6,663 bases of DNA from Chloroflexota bacterium (GTDB lineage Bacteria > Chloroflexota > Limnocylindria > P2-11E): NCBI GenBank assembly GCA_005881085.1, contig VBGU01000162.1:1-6663 (forward strand). Direction: 5' to 3'. The stretch's first letter is position 1, and the number at the start of each line of letters is the position of its first letter. Below are positions 1 through 5,806 of this stretch, piece after piece. The notes below the pieces were generated by a model. It was not told the origin of the DNA. It was given only the letters and a program-made list of their open reading frames with translations, and ran no database searches. A program made the translations under genes and the position numbers.

Positions 1-444
1 CAGATCGCCGCAGCTGTAGAGGGGACCTCCGCCGCCGTTCCGGAAGGCGGCGAGCGCGTGCGGCAGCCGTAGGTCGCCCACGAACACCTTCGACACGACA
101 TAGGTGAACTCATTCAGGTCGACCCGGTTCGGGTCGATGCTCCACACCGCACGAACTTCGTGGTTTGTTTCCCCTCGGATCCACGCGGCGCAGTTCCCGT
201 CGACGAGATGCCAGAGAAGGTTCGGCTCCGGTCGGCCCCCTTGTCCGGTGCGGGAGATCTCCTGTGCGGGCCCCCGCACGGACACGGTGAGCACCAAGTC
301 TCCGTCGCTATTGATGGTGGCATCTGCGGTCCCGGCCGTGACGGAGGGCGGTACCGCCTGGATCGTGAACGAGCCGAGGTCGCGGGGCGCGGACCGGCAC
401 GCGATCGCGCTCGCGACGACGAGGGCGGCGAGGCCGAGGCGCAC
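1..444 (-). CDS. Small secreted lipoprotein-like protein, function unknown (partial, C-terminus beyond window edge)
   Basis: An open frame of 148 codons runs leftward from a GTG at 444-442 to base 1 without a stop, so the C-terminus is missing. The N-terminus looks like a bacterial signal peptide: Arg2, a hydrophobic run of Leu/Ala/Val at residues 3-11, then Ala13-Ile14-Ala15-Cys16. This resembles a lipobox, though position -3 is Ala rather than the preferred Leu, so lipidation at Cys16 is probable but not certain. The mature part is rich in Val, Thr, Asp and Gly and reads like a beta-rich extracytoplasmic domain, with two more cysteines (85 and 145) that could form a disulfide. No family is recognised. 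No in-frame start lies between 444 and the globin stop, and no convincing Shine-Dalgarno is visible, so the start rests on the signal peptide. It lies 42 nt downstream of the globin gene on the same strand and is probably co-transcribed with it. Confidence 0.72.
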   Translation of the reverse strand, partial: MRLGLAALVVASAIACRSAPRDLGSFTIQAVPPSVTAGTADATINSDGDLVLTVSVRGPAQEISRTGQGGRPEPNLLWHLVDGNCAAWIRGETNHEVRAVWSIDPNRVDLNEFTYVVSKVFVGDLRLPHALAAFRNGGGGPLYSCGDL

Positions 445-486
445 GCCGCAATGACAACGGCGCGGCCTCGGTCGTTCCGACCTAGC

Positions 487-918
487 TCAGCTCTTCGCGG
501 TCGCGAGCGCCGGAGCAGGTTCGTAGCTTTCCGGGAGCGGCGTGCCCGTCGCGGTCGAGTCGACCTCGACGATGTCGGCCTTGAGTGGACCAAGAATTCC
601 GAGCAGCTCGTCCTGTTCGGCCTTTCCCACGCCGAATTTGTTCAACGTTGCGACCAGGTCCTCGACGAGTGCGTTGAATTCGCCGGTCGTGACGCGCATG
701 TCGAGGTGCGCCGTCTTCATATCGCGGCCGGTGTACTTGGCCGGTCCGCCGGATGCCTCGGACACCTGATCGACGAGCATCGCCTTGAGCCGTGCGATGT
801 CGGTCCGGGCGAACTTGGCGTTGATCCGCGAGTCTCCGGCACATCGCGCCCTGAAATCTTCGACGACCGCCGTGATGGCGCCTTTGCCACCCAACCGCTC
901 GAACAGGGTCTTCTCCAC
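487..918 (-). CDS. glbN: Group I truncated (2/2) haemoglobin
   Basis: The gene encodes a 143-residue haem-binding globin of the truncated 2/2 fold. Members bind O2, NO or CO in the cytoplasm and often detoxify NO or sense gases. Seen in the sequence: Leu-Phe-Glu-Arg-Leu-Gly-Gly near the start, Phe36 at the expected CD1 position, the Gly-Gly turn at 57-58, and Tyr-Thr-Gly-Arg-Asp-Met-Lys before His71, which is the proximal (F8) haem ligand. The helical part ends near residue 116; a polar, Pro/Ala/Thr-rich tail of about 26 residues follows. Against the M. tuberculosis trHbN sequence as I recall it, the alignment is gapless from B10 to F8, but B10 Tyr is Arg23 and E11 Gln is Leu48, so classical NO dioxygenase chemistry is doubtful. 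The start is a GTG with a strong Shine-Dalgarno 5 nt upstream. It is transcribed divergently from dgt and is followed by the lipoprotein-like gene. Confidence 0.93.
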   Translation of the reverse strand: MEKTLFERLGGKGAITAVVEDFRARCAGDSRINAKFARTDIARLKAMLVDQVSEASGGPAKYTGRDMKTAHLDMRVTTGEFNALVEDLVATLNKFGVGKAEQDELLGILGPLKADIVEVDSTATGTPLPESYEPAPALATAKS

Positions 919-923
919 TTCAC

Positions 924-929
924 ACCTCC
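924..929 (-). promoter_or_regulatory. Shine-Dalgarno of the globin gene
   Basis: The minus strand reads GGAGGT, a six-base match to the anti-Shine-Dalgarno, 5 nt before the GTG at 918-916. It fixes that GTG as the globin start. It lies within the left arm of the 922-969 inverted repeat. Confidence 0.85.
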
Positions 930-982
930 CCAGTTCCCCGTGAGGGATACACCCGGGACGGAGAGGTGTAAAGACAGTCCAT

Positions 983-988
983 TAGCCT
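983..988 (+). promoter_or_regulatory. Putative -10 element (TAGCCT) for leaderless dgt transcript
   Basis: TAGCCT fits the TANNNT pattern and ends 8 nt before the dgt ATG, so transcription would start at or within a few bases of the start codon. No Shine-Dalgarno lies at normal spacing: the only purine-rich match, GGAGAGG at 960-966, is about 30 nt away. This is the arrangement of leaderless genes in high-GC Gram-positive bacteria. No good -35 box is visible, so support is limited. Confidence 0.35.
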
Positions 989-996
989 TACGCGAA

Positions 997-2085
997 ATGG
1001 CCACACAGACACGCGCCGACGCGAAGCTTTCGCGCACCCGCTCCGTCGCCGTCCTCCGTGTCCGCGAGCACACCGAAGAGCTCGAAAAGGCCAATCTCGC
1101 TGAGTACGCGGCCCGCTCCGCGAACGCTCGTCGCGATCGCCCCGAAGAGCCGTCGCCGACGAGAGCGGCGTTCGCGGTCGACCGCGACCGCATCGTTCAC
1201 AGCAAGGCCTTCCGGCGGCTCAAGCACAAGACCCAGGTCTTCCTCGCGCCGGTCGGCGACCACTACCGCACGCGTCTCACGCATACGCTCGAGGTCACGC
1301 AGATCGGCCGGTCGATGGCGCGCGGCCTGCGTCTCAACGAAGACCTCGTCGAGGCGATGGCGATGGGCCACGACGTTGGGCACACACCGTTCGGTCACAT
1401 CGGCGAAGAGCTTCTCGGCAAGTTCCTGCCCGACGGCTTCCGGCACAACGAGCAGAGCGTGCGAATCGTCGAGAAGGTCGAGAAAAATGGTGCGGGCCTC
1501 AACCTCACCAAAGAGGTCCGCGACGGGATACAGAAGCACAGCGCGCCCACCGAAGGTGGCGTGGAAACGGCCGCGTGGGGAATACCGGAGACGCCCGAAG
1601 GCTGGGTCGTTCGCTACGCCGACAAGATCGCGTATCTCCACCACGACATCGACGACGCGATGCGCGCGGAGATCGTGCGCGAGGAGGACATCCCGCAGGA
1701 CATCCGCGCGTCGCTCGGCCGCGACCGCGCCGAGCGCCTCGACACGATGATCTACGACGTCATCGTCACCTCATACGGAAAGCCGGACGTGACGATGAGC
1801 GACGAGGTGCTCGAGGCGACCAACGCGCTTCGCAAGTTCATGTTCGAGAACGTATATCTCGCCGGTCCCGCGAAAACTGAGGACCGCAAGGCGCAGGGCG
1901 TGCTCTGGGAGTTGCTGCAGCATTTCGAAAAACACCCCGAGGTCCTTCCCCCCGAGCACCAGCGGATCGCACAGCGCGATGGCGTCAAGCGTGCGGTCGC
2001 GGACTACGTGGCGGGAATGACCGACCGGTACGCGCTGGACACGTACGCTTCGATTTTCATCCCATCAGGCTGGAGCCATTTGTAA
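997..2085 (+). CDS. dgt: Deoxyguanosinetriphosphate triphosphohydrolase-like protein (HD domain dNTPase)
   Basis: This 362-residue cytoplasmic HD-superfamily enzyme is expected to hydrolyse dGTP, or dNTPs generally, to the deoxynucleoside and inorganic triphosphate, controlling the dNTP pool. The metal-binding signature is complete: His96 (Leu-Thr-His-Thr-Leu-Glu-Val), His125-Asp126 (Met-Gly-His-Asp-Val-Gly-His-Thr-Pro-Phe-Gly-His) and Asp209 (Tyr-Ala-Asp-Lys-Ile-Ala-Tyr). Also typical are Arg-Asp-Arg-Ile-Val-His-Ser-Lys-Ala-Phe-Arg-Arg-Leu before the first His and Phe-Arg-His-Asn-Glu-Gln-Ser after the HD block. Length fits the shorter dNTPase subfamily. The reading frame is open upstream to 160, but that part is antisense to globin and lipoprotein codons. 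The ATG at 997 is the start that gives the family's usual N-terminus, and no in-frame start lies between 961 and it. It heads the dgt-kinase-dnaG-rpoD series and ends with TAA 61 bp before the kinase. Confidence 0.95.
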   Translation: MATQTRADAKLSRTRSVAVLRVREHTEELEKANLAEYAARSANARRDRPEEPSPTRAAFAVDRDRIVHSKAFRRLKHKTQVFLAPVGDHYRTRLTHTLEVTQIGRSMARGLRLNEDLVEAMAMGHDVGHTPFGHIGEELLGKFLPDGFRHNEQSVRIVEKVEKNGAGLNLTKEVRDGIQKHSAPTEGGVETAAWGIPETPEGWVVRYADKIAYLHHDIDDAMRAEIVREEDIPQDIRASLGRDRAERLDTMIYDVIVTSYGKPDVTMSDEVLEATNALRKFMFENVYLAGPAKTEDRKAQGVLWELLQHFEKHPEVLPPEHQRIAQRDGVKRAVADYVAGMTDRYALDTYASIFIPSGWSHL

Positions 2086-2117
2086 CGGGGGGCCGGGGTC
2101 CCAAACCGAATTATTTC

Positions 2118-2133
2118 TGGCACGAATTTGGCA
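2118..2133 (+). promoter_or_regulatory. Sigma-54-like -24/-12 sequence upstream of the kinase (tentative)
   Basis: TGGCACGAATTTGGCA matches the sigma-54 consensus TGGCACG-N4-TTGCW at 11 of 12 specified positions, including the -24 GG and -12 GC at the correct spacing. The single mismatch is G for the second T of TTGC. It would start RNA near 2144, just ahead of the GTG at 2147 and 18-30 nt ahead of the ATGs at 2162, 2168 and 2174. The likely host group often lacks sigma-54 and no enhancer-binding protein is encoded here, so a chance match is quite possible. Confidence 0.25.
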
Positions 2134-2146
2134 AAGGCTCACCTCC

Positions 2147-3943
2147 GTGGCGACGAACGAGATGGACATGTCCATGAGCGATGGGCATCTCGTCCAGTAC
2201 TACGAGGAGGAAGGGTTCCTCTACGACCGGGTCACGGACTTCATGTCCGACGGCCTGCGCGGCGGCGATGCCGCGGTCCTGATCGCGACGCGCGCCCATC
2301 GCGACGGCGTCGAATCGCGGCTCGCTCGGAGGGGCGTCGACCTAGCTCATCTGACCGCGGGCGGGCGCTATCACGCGCTCGACGCGCGAGACACGCTCTC
2401 GCGGTTCATGGTCGACGGCTCGCCGGACGCGCAGCGCTTCGCGAACACGATCGGGCCGGTCATCAGGACCGCGCGGAGCGGCGACCGCCGGGTCGTCGCC
2501 TTCGGCGAGATGGTCGCGCTGCTTTGGGCTGAGGGAAACCGCGACGCCGCGATCCGGCTCGAGGAGCTCTGGAATGACCTCGCGCGGAGAGAGACGTTCG
2601 CGCTCCTTTGCGCCTATCCGATCTCTCATTTTGACGAGGCGGGCTACGCCAAACCGTTCGCCGATATCAATGCGGCGCACACGTGGGTCACGCCGGCCGA
2701 GAGCTACAGCATCGTCGAGGCGGACGAACGCAACCGCGCCATCGCCACCCTCCAGCAAAAGGCCGCCGCGCTCGAGGCGGAGAGCAAGCAACGCGCGGTG
2801 CTTGAGGCGGCGCTGCGAGGCAAGATCGACGAGCTCGCCGAGGTCGACCGTCGCAAGGATGAGTTCCTCGCGATGCTCGGGCACGAGCTGCGAAACCCGC
2901 TCGCGCCGGTGACGACCGCATTGCAGATCATGCGCATACACGAGAGCGAGCCGAGCCGCGTCGCGCGTTCGCGCGAGATCGTGGAGCGGCAGATCGAGCA
3001 CATGACCCGGCTGATCGACGACCTCCTTGACGTCTCCCGCATCACGCGCGGGAAGATCGAGCTTCGCGAGCAGCCGCTTCTCCTGAGCTCCGTGGTCGAG
3101 CGCGCGATCGAGAGCGCGCGACCGCTCATCGACGAACGCGGCCACCGGATCGCGCTCGATCTGCCGGCGGAGCCGGTCATGTTCCTCGCCGACCCCGCCC
3201 GGCTCTCGCAGGTCTTCGCGAACCTGCTGAACAACGCCGCCAAGTACACCGACGTCGGCGGCCGGATCTGGGTTCGGGCTCGGGTGGAGGGAAAGGACCT
3301 CGTCGTCGCCGTGAAGGACGACGGTCCGGGCCTGACGAAGGAGCTGCGGAAGTACGTGTTCGACCTGTTCATGCAGGGCCCGCAGTCGCGCGCCCGAGCA
3401 CGCGGTGGCCTCGGGATCGGTCTGACCCTCGTACGCCGGCTCGTGGAGCTCCACGGTGGTACGGTCGACGCCCTGAGCGAGGGTCCGGGGAAGGGCACGG
3501 AGTTCGTGGTCCGCTTGCCGCTGCGTCTCCCGCCGGTCGCTAACGGCGCTCCGTCGACGACGGCGGCCGCCACAGCGGGTCCCAGGCGCCGGATCCTGGT
3601 GGTCGACGACAACGTCGACGCGGCCGAGGCGCTCGGCGAGCTGCTCCGCGACTTCGGTCACGAGGTCGCGACCGCGCACGATGGCCCGCAGGCGCTCGAC
3701 AACGCGCGGCTGCACCGGCCGGAGATCGTCCTGCTCGACATCGGCATGCCGGAGATGGACGGGTACGAGGTGGCGAAACGGATCCGCGAGGATCTCGGCC
3801 TGGGCGATGCCCTCCTCGTCGCGCTCACCGGCTACGGCGAAGATCGTCACCGCCGCCTCACTCGCGAGGCCGGCTTCGATCACCACATCACCAAACCCGT
3901 CGACGCCTCGAAGCTCGAGGAGCTGTTGACGCTTCAGCTTTAA
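2147..3943 (+). CDS. Hybrid sensor histidine kinase: MEDS sensor, HisKA, HATPase, receiver
   Basis: This is a soluble 598-residue hybrid two-component kinase with no signal peptide or membrane segment. Domains in order: a MEDS (DcmR-type sensory) domain at about 11-170, recognised by His-Leu-Val-Gln-Tyr-Tyr-Glu and Gly-Asp-Ala-Ala-Val-Leu-Ile; a coiled coil at about 195-237; HisKA with phosphorylatable His246 (His-Glu-Leu-Arg-Asn-Pro-Leu); HATPase_c with the N box at 359-366 (Asn-Leu-Leu-Asn-Asn-Ala-Ala-Lys), G1 at 391-395 (Asp-Asp-Gly-Pro-Gly) and G2 at 420-425; an Ala/Thr-rich linker; and a receiver at 482-598 with Asp487/Asp488, phosphoacceptor Asp531, Thr561 and Lys583. All catalytic residues are present. 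MEDS domains are linked to sensing small organic compounds or redox in some proteins, but the ligand here is unknown and no DNA-binding regulator is adjacent. The GTG at 2147 has a weak AAAGG 9 nt upstream; ATGs at 2162, 2168 and 2174 are alternatives. It sits between dgt and dnaG, usually close neighbours, so it may be an insertion. Confidence 0.93.
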   Translation: MATNEMDMSMSDGHLVQYYEEEGFLYDRVTDFMSDGLRGGDAAVLIATRAHRDGVESRLARRGVDLAHLTAGGRYHALDARDTLSRFMVDGSPDAQRFANTIGPVIRTARSGDRRVVAFGEMVALLWAEGNRDAAIRLEELWNDLARRETFALLCAYPISHFDEAGYAKPFADINAAHTWVTPAESYSIVEADERNRAIATLQQKAAALEAESKQRAVLEAALRGKIDELAEVDRRKDEFLAMLGHELRNPLAPVTTALQIMRIHESEPSRVARSREIVERQIEHMTRLIDDLLDVSRITRGKIELREQPLLLSSVVERAIESARPLIDERGHRIALDLPAEPVMFLADPARLSQVFANLLNNAAKYTDVGGRIWVRARVEGKDLVVAVKDDGPGLTKELRKYVFDLFMQGPQSRARARGGLGIGLTLVRRLVELHGGTVDALSEGPGKGTEFVVRLPLRLPPVANGAPSTTAAATAGPRRRILVVDDNVDAAEALGELLRDFGHEVATAHDGPQALDNARLHRPEIVLLDIGMPEMDGYEVAKRIREDLGLGDALLVALTGYGEDRHRRLTREAGFDHHITKPVDASKLEELLTLQL

Positions 3944-3951
3944 CTTCAGCT
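3932..3951 (+). repeat. Short direct repeat CTTCAGCT across the kinase stop codon
   Basis: CTTCAGCT occurs at 3932-3939 and 3944-3951, separated by TTAA, which contains the stop codon. The 12-nt period is exact. It may be a local duplication or a small protein-binding site ahead of dnaG, but two 8-base copies are weak evidence. Confidence 0.3.
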
Positions 3952-3963
3952 CAAGCCGGGCGC

Positions 3964-3969
3964 GATACT
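3964..3969 (+). promoter_or_regulatory. Putative -10 element (GATACT) for leaderless dnaG transcript
   Basis: GATACT matches four of six bases of TATAAT, including the important second A and last T, and ends 7 nt before the dnaG ATG at 3977. No Shine-Dalgarno is present in the 33-bp gap. This is consistent with an internal promoter giving a leaderless dnaG-rpoD message. No -35 box of quality is seen. Confidence 0.35.
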
Positions 3970-3976
3970 TGACTCG

Positions 3977-5806
3977 ATGCCCGGGGACTTCGACACCGTC
4001 AAAGAGCGCGTGGATATCGTTCAGGTCATCAGCGAGCACGGTGTCGTCCTGAAGAAGTCGGGACGCGGGTTGACAGGCCTGTGCCCGTTCCACAGCGAGA
4101 AGACGCCGTCCTTCCACGTGAACTTGGACACCCGCAGTTACAAATGTTTCGGCTGTTCTGAGAGTGGTGATGTCTTTACGTTCCTCGAGAAGGTCGACGG
4201 ACTGACGCCGGCGGAGGCGCTTAAGACGCTAGCCGAACGCGCCGGGGTCGAGCTCACGAGCCGGCGTGACCCGGCGGAGCAGGAGCGCGAGAAACGGCTC
4301 CTCGCGGCGAACGACACGGCGCACTTCTACTTCCGCCAGGCTCTGCGCGGCACCGAGCGGGGCAAGGAGGTGGCTCGGTACCTCGGCGACCGCGCGATCC
4401 TCCCCGAAACTGTCGAAAAGTTCGGCCTGGCCTACGCCCCCGACAGCTGGGACGGACTGGTCGGTTATTTGAAGAAGAAGGGCTACTCCGACGAGGAGGT
4501 CGTCGCGGCGGGCCTGGTCGGCCGGAGCGACCGTGGCCTCTTCGACTGGTTCCGTGACCGCCTGGTCGTCCCGATAAAGGACGGCCGGGGCCGGATCATC
4601 GCCTTCGGCGGCCGGGCGATGCGCTCTGACCAGCGCGGAAAGTACGTCAACTCCCAGGGGACGGTCCTGTTCAACAAGAGCGCGACCCTGTACGCGCTCG
4701 ACGCCGCTCGGACCGCGATCCGGAAGCAAAACGCCGCTGTGATCGTGGAGGGGTACTTCGACGCCATCGCCCTGCACCAGGCCGGCTTCGAGAACACGGT
4801 CGCCTCGATGGGAACCGCGCTGACGGAGGACCAGTACTTCGTGCTGGACGCCATGCGGATCGAGCGGGCGATCGTCGCCTTCGACGGCGACGCCGCCGGG
4901 CAGAACTCGGCCGAGCGGCGGGGGGTCGACCTCGCCCAGCAGGTCCAGCGCGCAGTTCGGCGGGCCGGGCGCGGATCCGTCACCGCCCGGACCGGGCTAT
5001 CGGTCTACGTCACCGTCCTGCCGACGGACACCGATCCGGACGTGCTCGCCCGGCGGGACCCCGAACGCCTGCGGACCCTTATTGGAGAGGCCAAGCCGGT
5101 GCTCGAATTCGTCCTCGAACGGATCTCGAAGCGCAGCGATCTGGAAAAGGCTGACGGAAGGCGGCGGTTTCTGGCGGAAGCGCTGCCGCTCGTCGCTGGC
5201 GAGCCGGACCCGCTCACGCGCGAGCTCTACCTCGGAACGCTCTCGAAGCTCACCGGCCTCGACCAGGAGGCGCTCCGCCGCGAGGCCGCGGCGGCCCCGC
5301 CGCGCGAACTCGGGGGACGGGGGGCAGAGCCCCCCGATCGTGATGAGACTCCGGCGAAACAAACCGGCCCTGTCGAGCGTTACCTAATGGCACTATTGAT
5401 CCGATTTCCAGAAGAAGCAGCGCGCACAGAACTCGACCCCGGCGACCTCGACGACCCCGACAACCGAGCGATGTTCGAACTGCTCAAAGCGGGGAAGCAT
5501 CCGACTTCTGACCTGCCGGCTCATCTGGCCGCCAAAGCCGCGGCCCTTGGCGCATCAGCGCCTGAGCTCGAAGGCGAAGTCGACGTCGCCCAGGCGATCG
5601 AAATCGCGGCGCTGGCTCTTCGGGAACGAAATCTGCGGCGTCGTATGAAGGTCGCGCAAGGTCAGCTTGCGCGGGCCAACGGCGGCGACGCTGGTGCGGT
5701 GGACGGACAGGTCGCTCAGCTGGCGGAGGAGCTCGCGGAGCTCATGCACCGCCGGGAGCGGCACACGGTCTTACACGCGGCGGACGCCGACGAGAGGGAT
5801 GAATGA
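3977..5806 (+). CDS. dnaG: DNA primase DnaG
   Basis: This 609-residue replicative primase makes the RNA primers for leading- and lagging-strand synthesis and is recruited by the DnaB helicase; the family's usual length is about 580-640. The N-terminal CHC2 zinc ribbon shows Cys36, His39, Cys57 and Cys60 (Cys-Pro-Phe-His and Cys-Phe-Gly-Cys). The central polymerase/Toprim domain shows the DnaG motif Phe-Gly-Gly-Arg-Ala, catalytic Glu258 in Val-Glu-Gly-Tyr-Phe-Asp, and Asp303/Asp305 in Phe-Asp-Gly-Asp. A charged linker at about 435-462 leads to the helicase-binding domain from about 463, where Val-Glu-Arg-Tyr-Leu-Met-Ala-Leu-Leu is typical. A G/C palindrome is translated within that linker (residues 446-454), and codons after it are noticeably less G/C-ending than before it. 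The ATG at 3977 gives the family N-terminus and has no Shine-Dalgarno. The stop TGA overlaps the rpoD ATG. Confidence 0.97.
   Translation: MPGDFDTVKERVDIVQVISEHGVVLKKSGRGLTGLCPFHSEKTPSFHVNLDTRSYKCFGCSESGDVFTFLEKVDGLTPAEALKTLAERAGVELTSRRDPAEQEREKRLLAANDTAHFYFRQALRGTERGKEVARYLGDRAILPETVEKFGLAYAPDSWDGLVGYLKKKGYSDEEVVAAGLVGRSDRGLFDWFRDRLVVPIKDGRGRIIAFGGRAMRSDQRGKYVNSQGTVLFNKSATLYALDAARTAIRKQNAAVIVEGYFDAIALHQAGFENTVASMGTALTEDQYFVLDAMRIERAIVAFDGDAAGQNSAERRGVDLAQQVQRAVRRAGRGSVTARTGLSVYVTVLPTDTDPDVLARRDPERLRTLIGEAKPVLEFVLERISKRSDLEKADGRRRFLAEALPLVAGEPDPLTRELYLGTLSKLTGLDQEALRREAAAAPPRELGGRGAEPPDRDETPAKQTGPVERYLMALLIRFPEEAARTELDPGDLDDPDNRAMFELLKAGKHPTSDLPAHLAAKAAALGASAPELEGEVDVAQAIEIAALALRERNLRRRMKVAQGQLARANGGDAGAVDGQVAQLAEELAELMHRRERHTVLHAADADERDE
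5310..5337. repeat. G/C-rich palindromic element inside the dnaG linker
   Basis: CGGGGGGC at 5318-5325 and GCCCCCCG at 5329-5336 form a perfect 8-bp inverted repeat with a 3-nt AGA loop. A second possible left arm, TCGGGGG at 5310-5316, can pair with CCCCCGA at 5331-5337, so the unit is roughly 28 bp. It is read in frame as residues 446-454, a Gly-Gly-Arg-Gly-Ala-Glu-Pro-Pro-Asp stretch, in a region where DnaG tolerates length change. It resembles REP-like or dispersed palindromes of high-GC genomes, but no second copy is in this window. Confidence 0.6.
5792..5798 (+). promoter_or_regulatory. Shine-Dalgarno-like GAGAGGG for rpoD
   Basis: GAGAGGG lies within the last dnaG codons, 4 nt before the rpoD ATG at 5803. 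Together with the ATGA stop/start overlap it points to translational coupling. An ATG at 5799 is out of frame with rpoD and leads only to a short frame. Confidence 0.55.

Larger units (their letters stand above)
919..996. promoter_or_regulatory. Divergent intergenic region between globin and dgt, with inverted repeat
   Basis: These 78 bp must carry the promoters of both leftward and rightward units. ACACCTCCCC at 922-931 and GGAGAGGTGT at 960-969 form an inverted repeat matching at 9 of 10 positions. In RNA of the globin strand the odd pair becomes U-G, giving an unbroken 10-bp helix that includes the globin Shine-Dalgarno. In rightward RNA the same position would be a C-A mismatch. A second short CCCG/CGGG pairing lies inside the loop. 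The repeat could therefore be an RBS-hiding leader hairpin or a DNA operator. A GCTAAT (986-981, minus strand) is a possible globin -10, which would place the RNA start near 974, upstream of the hairpin. It overlaps the dgt -10 candidate. Confidence 0.5.

Noticed and set aside
470..482. Small hairpin GGTCG-TTC-CGACC just after the globin stop codon
   Set aside because: Five base pairs with no U-tract; too weak to call a terminator, and the gap is only 42 nt in what looks like one transcript.
114..593. A 159-codon minus-strand frame overlapping the globin and lipoprotein genes
   Set aside because: It is a different frame through two better-supported genes, with an Arg/Ser/Pro-rich composition typical of shadow frames.
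160..996. In-frame extension of dgt by 279 codons upstream of 997
   Set aside because: The extension is antisense to the globin and lipoprotein codons, shows no family similarity, and crosses the intergenic region. The dNTPase family N-terminus begins at about 997.
2086..2102. Possible terminator after dgt (G-rich run followed by GTCCC)
   Set aside because: Only a 3-4 bp stem can form and no T-tract follows directly, so it is not a credible intrinsic terminator.
2342..4117. A 591-codon open frame on the minus strand opposite the kinase and the start of dnaG
   Set aside because: It is antisense to two well-recognised proteins, has no recognisable domain, and is the usual open mirror frame in G/C-ending codon sequence.
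4229..4777. A 182-codon minus-strand frame inside dnaG
   Set aside because: Antisense to the conserved zinc-ribbon and polymerase domains of the primase; no independent support.
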